From assembly GCA_002386405.1 (NCBI GenBank), contig DGIP01000326.1, positions 1 to 18,152 on the forward strand: DNA of 18,152 nt, read 5' to 3'. Source of the DNA: Stenotrophomonas maltophilia. GTDB lineage: Bacteria > Pseudomonadota > Gammaproteobacteria > Xanthomonadales > Xanthomonadaceae. Position 1 is the stretch's first letter. Each line of letters opens with the position of its first letter. The notes beneath the pieces are model-generated. The model was not told the origin of the DNA, did no database searches, and was given only the letters and a program-made list of their open reading frames with translations. Both the position numbers and the translations under genes were made by a program. Below, in pieces: positions 7,083 to 12,455 of the stretch.

Positions 7083-8597
7083 ATGCCGCTCACCGGCCCC
7101 TCGCTGGGACACCTGCGCATCCTGCTGGTGGAGGATTCGCCCGAAGATGCCGAGCTCATGTGCGGGCAGATGCTCGACGCCGGGCTGGAGGCCAGCTTCG
7201 AGCGGGTCGAGACCGCCGCCGAACTGCGCGATGCGCTGCTGCGGTTCGCGCCGGACATCGTGCTGTCCGACCTGGCCATGCCCGGTTTTTCCGGCAACCA
7301 GGCGCTCGAAATCGTGCGCGGTTGGCACCCGGACGTGCCCTTCATCTTCGTGTCGGGCACGATCGGCGAAGAGAATGCCGTGGCCGCGCTGCACCAGGGC
7401 GCCAACGATTACATCATCAAGCACCAGCCGGCGCGGCTGCCTTCGGCGGTGGCGCGCGCCGTGCGCGAGGCACGTGGCACCATCGACCGCCAGCGGGTGG
7501 AAGCCGAGCTGATGCGCGCGCAGCGGCTGGAAAGCCTGTCGCTGCTGGCCGCCGGGCTCAGCCACGACCTGCGCAACATCCTGCAGCCGCTGCTGATCAT
7601 GCCCGAGCTGCTGAAGGCCCGCACCGACGATCCGCAGCTGCACCACCTGGCCGACGTGATCGCCGAATGTGGCCGGCGCGGGCATGAAATGGCCGAATCC
7701 ATGCTGTCGTTCGTGCGTGGCTCGCGCAGCCCGAGCGAGCGGATCCAGATCGCCCATCTGTTCGAGGCGATGGAGCTGCTGCTGCGCAGTACCCTGCCGG
7801 CGCAGGTGAGCCTGCACCTGGACGTGGACGACCCGGCCCTGGCGGTGGATGCCAACTACACCGAGCTGCAGCAGGTGCTGCTGAACCTGGCGCTCAACGC
7901 GATCCAGGCCATGCCCAATGGCGGGCGCCTGACCCTGCGCGCGGCGGCCGACCCGGATGCGCACGGCCAGGACTGGCTGCGCATCTCGGTGACCGACGAG
8001 GGCGTGGGCATGAGCGCCGAGGTGCTGGCGCACCTGTTCAATCCGTTCTTCACCACCAAGGCCAACGGCACCGGCCTGGGGCTGATCTCCTGCAAGCGCA
8101 TCATAGAAGGCGCCCAGGGCAGCATCCGGGTGGAAAGCACGCCGGGCGTGGGCAGTCGGTTCGAACTGCGGCTGCCGATGCGCGAGGAACCGGTCGATGC
8201 GGTCCCGCAGGCACAGCCGATAGCGGCCGGTGCCGGGCAGTCGATCCTGGTGGTCGATGGCGAGGCCACCCGGCTGTCGCTGCTGGGCAATGCGTTGTCC
8301 AGCCAGGGCTACCACCTGCAGCTGGCCTCCGATGGCGGTGCCGCGCTGCGCTGGATGCAGCAGGAGGCGATGCCGGCGCTGGTGATTGCCGATGCCGGGG
8401 CCAAGCTGCTTTCAGCCAGCCACCTGCTCGATGAGATGGCCGCGCTGGGCTATCGCGGCCCGGCGCTGGTGCTGGAGGACGTCGAAGTTCCGGTACCGCT
8501 GGAAACCTTCCCGGACGGTGTCGAGGTGCACGTGCTGCGCAAACCGCTGGAAATGCAGCAGGTGTTCCGCTCGGTGGCCGAGGCGCTGGCGGGCTAG
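7083..8597 (+). CDS. soluble hybrid: receiver-histidine kinase-degenerate receiver
   Basis: This 504-residue cytoplasmic protein has no membrane segment. The N-terminal receiver (about 11-128) is complete, with Glu17-Asp18, phospho-acceptor Asp63 (LSDLAMPGFSG), Ser91 and Lys113. A kinase core follows. LAAGLSHDLRNILQPL places the phosphorylated His at 161, LNLALNAIQAMPNGG carries the N box near Asn272, and DEGVGM (305-310) and GTGLGL (329-334) bind ATP. A second receiver-like domain (about 386-504) keeps Asp392, Asp437 and Lys487 but has Gly393 in place of the second acidic residue and Glu465 where the switch Thr/Ser should be. It is thus probably weak or regulatory. The gene is the third of the signalling operon and could take phosphate from the upstream kinase through either receiver. 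There is no DNA-binding domain, so the output is unknown. Confidence 0.9.
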   Translation: MPLTGPSLGHLRILLVEDSPEDAELMCGQMLDAGLEASFERVETAAELRDALLRFAPDIVLSDLAMPGFSGNQALEIVRGWHPDVPFIFVSGTIGEENAVAALHQGANDYIIKHQPARLPSAVARAVREARGTIDRQRVEAELMRAQRLESLSLLAAGLSHDLRNILQPLLIMPELLKARTDDPQLHHLADVIAECGRRGHEMAESMLSFVRGSRSPSERIQIAHLFEAMELLLRSTLPAQVSLHLDVDDPALAVDANYTELQQVLLNLALNAIQAMPNGGRLTLRAAADPDAHGQDWLRISVTDEGVGMSAEVLAHLFNPFFTTKANGTGLGLISCKRIIEGAQGSIRVESTPGVGSRFELRLPMREEPVDAVPQAQPIAAGAGQSILVVDGEATRLSLLGNALSSQGYHLQLASDGGAALRWMQQEAMPALVIADAGAKLLSASHLLDEMAALGYRGPALVLEDVEVPVPLETFPDGVEVHVLRKPLEMQQVFRSVAEALAG

Positions 8598-8604
8598 GGC
8601 GCGC

Positions 8605-9342
8605 CTACCCGTCTTCCCACGGGAAGCTGGGCAGGCTGGCCACGGCATGTTCCAGCCGGCGCGACCAGTTGCCGTGGATTTCGGCGTACAGCGGGCTGTC
8701 GCCGGCCAGGCGCATGCGGTGGCTGATGCGCAGGTCGCCGGCGCGCAGCAGCACCAGGTCGACCGGCAGGCCCACTGAAAGGTTGGAGCGGATGGTCGAA
8801 TCCAGCGACACGATCGCCGTGCGCGCCGCATCGTCCAGCCGGGTCTGCGGGCGGATGATGCGGTCCAGGATCGGCTTGCCGTACTTGGATTCGCCGATCT
8901 GCAGGAAGGGCGTTTCCGGCGAGGCGGCAATCGCGTTGCCCAGCGGGTAGATCATGTACATGCCCGGGTGTTCACCGCCCACCTGGCCGCCCAGGATCAG
9001 GGTCGCCTGGGTGTTGACCCCGTCATGGCCGTGTTCCGGGTTGCTGCATTTGACCTGGCTGTCCACCAGCACCCGGCCCACGTACTCGGCCACCTCGAAC
9101 AGGTGCCGGTAGGCGCGCAGGTTTTCCGGCCGCTGTTCCTCCACGTCGCGGTGCAGCCGCGAGATCAGCAGCTGGGTGGTGGCCAGGTTGCCGGCGGCCA
9201 TGATCACGAAGGCGGCCTCGCCGGGAAACTCGAATTCGTGCAGCTTGCGGTGCACGCGTACGTCGTCCAGCGACGCGTTGGTACGGGTATCGGCGGCGAA
9301 GACAAGGCCCTCATCCACCGCAATGCCGACGCAATAGGTCAT
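8605..9342 (-). CDS. Anbu-type proteasome-like peptidase
   Basis: This 245-residue protein starts MTYCVG, so removal of Met1 would expose Thr2 as the N-terminal nucleophile typical of proteasome beta subunits. Counting from that Thr, Asp17 (FAADTRTNA) and Lys32 (HRKLHEFE) occupy the catalytic Asp17/Lys33 positions. The sequence pattern, including DEGLVFAADTRTN, IYPLGNAI, QIGESKYGKPILDR and the S(L)DSTIRSNLSVG stretch, is that of Anbu, a cytoplasmic self-compartmentalising relative of HslV and the 20S proteasome. Anbu genes usually sit in an operon with alpha-E, circularly permuted ATP-grasp and transglutaminase-like genes; none of these is beside it here. It converges on the hybrid kinase (7-nt gap between stops) and is divergent from folK. 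Its substrates are unknown in the family. Confidence 0.92.
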   Translation of the reverse strand: MTYCVGIAVDEGLVFAADTRTNASLDDVRVHRKLHEFEFPGEAAFVIMAAGNLATTQLLISRLHRDVEEQRPENLRAYRHLFEVAEYVGRVLVDSQVKCSNPEHGHDGVNTQATLILGGQVGGEHPGMYMIYPLGNAIAASPETPFLQIGESKYGKPILDRIIRPQTRLDDAARTAIVSLDSTIRSNLSVGLPVDLVLLRAGDLRISHRMRLAGDSPLYAEIHGNWSRRLEHAVASLPSFPWEDG

Positions 9343-9426
9343 GTCGGTGTCCTATGATGTGCACCCCGATTCTATGCGGAGCCCCTGTTGGCCCCGTGTA
9401 GATTCGCCCCACGTACGCTGAATACC

Positions 9427-9909
9427 ATGACCACTGTGCTCCTGAGCCTGGGCAGCAACCTGCAACCGCAGCAGCATCTTCACGCTGCGGTGGCCGCGCT
9501 GCGCGGGCGTTTCGGCGATATCCGGGTCTCCCCGGCCTACCGCACCGCCGCCGTGGGCTTCGACGGCCCGGCCTTCCTCAACAACGCGGTGGCGATCGAG
9601 ACCGACGAGCCGCTGGAGGCCCTGGACCAGTGGCTGCATGCCGTGGAGGACGCCCATGGGCGGGACCGCAGCGGGCCGCGTTTCAGCGACCGTACGCTGG
9701 ACATCGACGTGGTGTTCTACGGCGACCTGATCGTGGAAGGGCCGGGGCACCTGCGGATTCCGCGCCCGGAGCTGAAGCACGCGTTCGTGCTCAAGCCGTT
9801 GGCGGATATCGCGCCGGACTTCATCGACCCGGTCAGCGGCCTGGACCTGGCCACGTTGTGGCGGGCGCACCGGCAGTTCGACGACGCATTCGAGGTGGTC
9901 GAGCTGTGA
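9427..9909 (+). CDS. folK: 2-amino-4-hydroxy-6-hydroxymethyldihydropteridine pyrophosphokinase
   Basis: This 160-residue HPPK transfers pyrophosphate from ATP to 6-hydroxymethyl-7,8-dihydropterin in cytoplasmic folate synthesis. The N-terminal LSLGSN (6-11) and the signature GPRFSDRTLDIDVVFYGD (83-100) are present. Asp92 and Asp94 are the magnesium-binding pair. IPRPELKHAFVLKPLADIAP, downstream, is the family's C-terminal motif. The start at 9427 is chosen because the fold begins at once (MTTVLLSLGSN); the RBS is weak. It ends 12 nt before the convergent pteridine reductase. No folB or folP is seen next to it. Confidence 0.95.
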   Translation: MTTVLLSLGSNLQPQQHLHAAVAALRGRFGDIRVSPAYRTAAVGFDGPAFLNNAVAIETDEPLEALDQWLHAVEDAHGRDRSGPRFSDRTLDIDVVFYGDLIVEGPGHLRIPRPELKHAFVLKPLADIAPDFIDPVSGLDLATLWRAHRQFDDAFEVVEL

Positions 9910-9921
9910 CGACGCCGGCAA

Positions 9922-10659
9922 TCAGGTCAACTGCCGGCCGCCATCCACCCGCAACGTGTGCCCGGTCACGAACGGGGCGTCGTTGACCAGCCAGTACACG
10001 GCCTCGGCGATCTCTTCCACCGTGCCGGTGCGGCCCAATGGGGTCCGCGCCAGCAGCGCCTGCTGGGCGAAATCATCCTTGCCCTGCTCGGGCCACAGGA
10101 TCGCGCCCGGCGCCACGGCATTGACCCGGACCTTCGGCGCCAGCTCCAGCGCCAGCGAACGGGTGATCATTTCCAGCGCGGCCTTGGCCGCGGCGTAGAC
10201 CGGGTGGTCGCGCATCGGCTGGGTGCCGTGCAGGTCGGTGAGGTTGACGATGCAGCCCTGGTGGCGGCGCAGCTGTGGCGCGGCGGCCTGGGCCAGCAGC
10301 AGCGGCGCGCGGGCGTTCACCGCGAACAGGTCGTCCCACTGGTCGGCGGTGATCTGGCCGAGCAGGGTGGGGTAGAAGTTGGAGGCGTTGTTGACCAGCG
10401 CATCCAGCCGCCCGAACTGGGCCACGGTCTGTTCCACGAGGTCCGGCAGGGCCTGCGCGTCGCGCAGGTCGGCCTGCAGGGCCAGCACGCTGCCGGGGCG
10501 CAGCATGTCCAGGTCGAAGGCCATCTGCTGCAGTTCGGCGGTGGAGGTGTGCGCATGCAGCACCACCGACCAGCCGCACGAATGGAACTGGCGGGCAATG
10601 GCCGCGCCGATCCGGCGCGCACTGCCGGTGATCAGCACGACGGGTGTGGTGGCGGTCAT
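9922..10659 (-). CDS. pteridine reductase (FolM/PTR1-type short-chain dehydrogenase)
   Basis: This 245-residue SDR has TGSARRIG at 11-18, the basic NADPH-binding variant of the TGxxxGxG motif shared with FolM and PTR1, followed by the LHAHTS segment (34-39). NNAS is at 90-93. The catalytic residues are Tyr155 and Lys159 (YAAAK). The usual SDR Ser is replaced by Asp142 (NLTDLHG), as in PTR1 (Asp181), which marks it as a pteridine reductase and not a general SDR. It would reduce dihydrobiopterin, dihydromonapterin or dihydrofolate with NADPH. RVDGGRQL closes the protein. AAGGAG with 5-nt spacing supports the start. It converges on folK and is divergent from the MidA-like gene, 55 nt away. Confidence 0.9.
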   Translation of the reverse strand: MTATTPVVLITGSARRIGAAIARQFHSCGWSVVLHAHTSTAELQQMAFDLDMLRPGSVLALQADLRDAQALPDLVEQTVAQFGRLDALVNNASNFYPTLLGQITADQWDDLFAVNARAPLLLAQAAAPQLRRHQGCIVNLTDLHGTQPMRDHPVYAAAKAALEMITRSLALELAPKVRVNAVAPGAILWPEQGKDDFAQQALLARTPLGRTGTVEEIAEAVYWLVNDAPFVTGHTLRVDGGRQLT

Positions 10660-10680
10660 CGGGGCTCCTTCCTGCTCGGC

Positions 10681-10686
10681 TATGCT
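10681..10686 (+). promoter_or_regulatory. candidate -10 box for the MidA-like gene
   Basis: TATGCT lies 28 nt before the chosen start at 10715 in the 55-nt divergent spacer. It is the same hexamer at the same distance as before the DUF2242 gene. No good -35 is visible. Confidence 0.25.
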
Positions 10687-10714
10687 GTGCATTGTCACCG
10701 CAATCGCCCGCACC

Positions 10715-11899
10715 ATGCATTCTTCCCTGCCCACGCCCGATGCCGACGCCCTGGCCCACAGCGACGAACTGGCCGCCGCCCTGCGCGCGGAAATCCTTGC
10801 CAATGGCGGCGCCATGCCATTTGCCCGGTTCATGGAACTGAGCCTGTATGCGCCGGGCTGGGGCTACTACAGCGCGGGCGCCAGCAAGTTCGGTGCGGAT
10901 GGCGATTTCACCACCGCCCCGGAGCTGGGCCCGCTGTTCACCGCCACCCTGGCCAACGCCATCGCCCCGGTGATGCAGCAGCTGGGCCCGCAGGCACGCT
11001 TCCTGGAACTGGGTGGCGGCAGCGGCGCGTTCGCCGAGATCCTGCTCAAGCGCATGCTTGAACTGGATGCGCTGCCGGAGCGCTACGCGATCCTGGAACC
11101 CAGCGCAGACCTGCGCGAGCGCCAGCGCGAGCGCCTGGAAAAGGCGCTGGTGCCGCCGCTGTTTGCCCTGGTGGAATGGCTGGACGGCCCGTTCGACGAT
11201 GACTGGGACGGCGTGGTGTTCGCCAACGAAGTGATCGACGCCCTGCCGACCCCGCGCTTCCTTGCGCGCGACGGCATGGTCTATGAGGAAACCGTGGAGC
11301 TGGATGCCGACGGACGCTTCATCCGCGGCGCGCAGCCGGCCGACGCCATGCTGACCTCGGCCGTGCGGCACCTGGAGCGCTACCGGGAAAAGCCGTTCGC
11401 CGATGGCTACCGTTCCGAGCTGCTGCCGCACCTGCCGTACTGGATCCAGGCGGTGGCTGGCGGGCTGAAGCGCGGCGCGATGCTGTTCGTCGATTATGGC
11501 TACCCGCGCAACGAGTACTACCGCGATGACCGCGACGACGGCACCGTGCGCGCCTTCTACCGCCACCACGTGCACAACGACGTGTTCCTGTGGCCGGGCC
11601 TGCAGGACCTGACCGCGTCGGTGGATTTCACCGCGCTGGCCGAGGCCGGCACGCATGCGGGGTTCGAGCTGGCCGGGTACTGCACCCAGTCCAGCTTCCT
11701 GCTCGGCAATGGCCTGGATGGGTTGCTGGCCATGGCCGAGGAACGTGCCGACGAGATCGGCAAAGTCCGCCTGCGCGACCAGGTCAAGAAGCTCACCCTG
11801 CCCAGCGAGATGGGTGAGCGGTTCCAGGTGATGGGCTTCCAGCGCGACGTGGATTTCGACCCGGCGTTCCTGCTGGGCGACCTGACCTGGCGGCTCTGA
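10715..11899 (+). CDS. SAM-dependent methyltransferase, MidA/NDUFAF7 family
   Basis: This 394-residue protein belongs to the class I methyltransferase family of mitochondrial MidA/NDUFAF7 (COG1565 type). FMELSLYAPGWGYYS (39-53) and GDFTTAPELGPLF (63-75) are family landmarks. ELGGGSG (98-104) is the SAM-binding motif I, and FANEVIDALP (169-178) is the conserved acidic loop. LFVDYGYPR and the QSSFLL segment complete the family pattern. NDUFAF7 methylates an arginine of complex I subunit NDUFS2 during assembly; the bacterial target is not established. Two starts are possible: 10715, used here, or an in-frame ATG at 10682 that adds 11 residues. Neither has a strong RBS. The VanZ-like gene starts 2 nt after its stop codon, so the two are co-transcribed. 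Confidence 0.88.
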   Translation: MHSSLPTPDADALAHSDELAAALRAEILANGGAMPFARFMELSLYAPGWGYYSAGASKFGADGDFTTAPELGPLFTATLANAIAPVMQQLGPQARFLELGGGSGAFAEILLKRMLELDALPERYAILEPSADLRERQRERLEKALVPPLFALVEWLDGPFDDDWDGVVFANEVIDALPTPRFLARDGMVYEETVELDADGRFIRGAQPADAMLTSAVRHLERYREKPFADGYRSELLPHLPYWIQAVAGGLKRGAMLFVDYGYPRNEYYRDDRDDGTVRAFYRHHVHNDVFLWPGLQDLTASVDFTALAEAGTHAGFELAGYCTQSSFLLGNGLDGLLAMAEERADEIGKVRLRDQVKKLTLPSEMGERFQVMGFQRDVDFDPAFLLGDLTWRL

Positions 11900-11900
11900 G

Positions 11901-12290
11901 ATGACCGCAGCCGGCATGCTGAAGCCGCTGCGCTTCCCGCGCGTGTGGCTGGGGCTGTGGTGGCTGGCGATCGTGGTGACGATCGTGGTCTGCCTGATCC
12001 CGCCACCGCCGCTGGCATTGTCGCAGAACAGCGACAAGGTCGAGCATTTCCTGGCGTACTTCCTGCTGGCCTCGGCGGCGGTGCAGATCTACCGCACGCG
12101 CGCGGCGCTGCTGTGGGCTGGCGCCGGGCTGGTGCTGCTGGGCGTGGGCATTGAGTTCCTGCAGGGCGCACTGACCACCGACCGCATGGCCGACCCGATG
12201 GATGCGCTGGCCAACAGCGTCGGCGTGGTGGCAGGCATGGCGGTGGCCTTCACGCCGCTGCGCGATCTGCTCATTCGGATGAAAGGCTGA
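11901..12290 (+). CDS. VanZ-like family integral membrane protein
   Basis: This 129-residue protein has four predicted membrane helices (about 16-34, 47-63, 68-86 and 102-119). The family signature is present: SDKVEHFLAYFLLA (44-57) at the start of helix 2, GIEFLQ (83-88) at the end of helix 3, and DPMDALANSVGV (98-109) entering helix 4. VanZ of enterococci gives low-level teicoplanin resistance, but most family members have no known role, so resistance should not be assumed. It starts 2 nt after the methyltransferase stop and ends just before the palindromic REP pair. Confidence 0.82.
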   Translation: MTAAGMLKPLRFPRVWLGLWWLAIVVTIVVCLIPPPPLALSQNSDKVEHFLAYFLLASAAVQIYRTRAALLWAGAGLVLLGVGIEFLQGALTTDRMADPMDALANSVGVVAGMAVAFTPLRDLLIRMKG

Positions 12291-12293
12291 TCG

Positions 12294-12443
12294 GGGTAGG
12301 GTCGGTTCCCAAACGACCGCCGATAACGGTTGTAACCCCGGTAACGCATTGCAATCAACGACAACGGCGTTTGCTTCGTTGCAGGTCATGCGTTACCGGG
12401 CGTTGATACGTTCACTGCGGTCGTTTGGGAACCGACCCTACCC
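12294..12443. repeat. paired GTAG-headed palindromic repeat (SMAG/REPIN-like element)
   Basis: The 150 bp form a near-palindrome centred between 12368 and 12369. The outer arms 12294-12320 and 12417-12443 are perfect reverse complements over 27 bp. In the same register, 12337-12349 and 12388-12400 are perfect over 13 bp, with diverged sequence between and a loop of about 38 nt. Each arm begins GTAG (12296-12299 on plus, 12438-12441 on minus). Each also contains its own small hairpin, ggtcg...cgacc. This is the layout of two inverted REPs of the Stenotrophomonas SMAG type, that is, a REPIN. It lies between the 3' ends of two convergent genes, the usual place for such elements, where it may also act as a bidirectional terminator or mRNA 3'-end stabiliser. 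No transposase is in the window. Confidence 0.75.
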
Positions 12444-12455
12444 ACCCTCTCATCA

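Noticed and set aside
8598..8605. GGCGCGCC palindrome between two convergent stop codons
   Set aside because: An 8-bp GC palindrome is expected by chance in this composition, has no loop and no T tract, and is too short for a terminator.
838..9342. Tgl-like protein as the transglutaminase partner of Anbu
   Set aside because: The Anbu-associated transglutaminase-like proteins are a different family, the two genes are 6.5 kb apart on opposite strands, and the Tgl-like protein carries an export signal while Anbu is cytoplasmic.
11901..12290. VanZ-like gene as a glycopeptide resistance gene
   Set aside because: Most VanZ-family proteins are unrelated to resistance, no vanA/H/X genes are present, and the gene is coupled to a methyltransferase.
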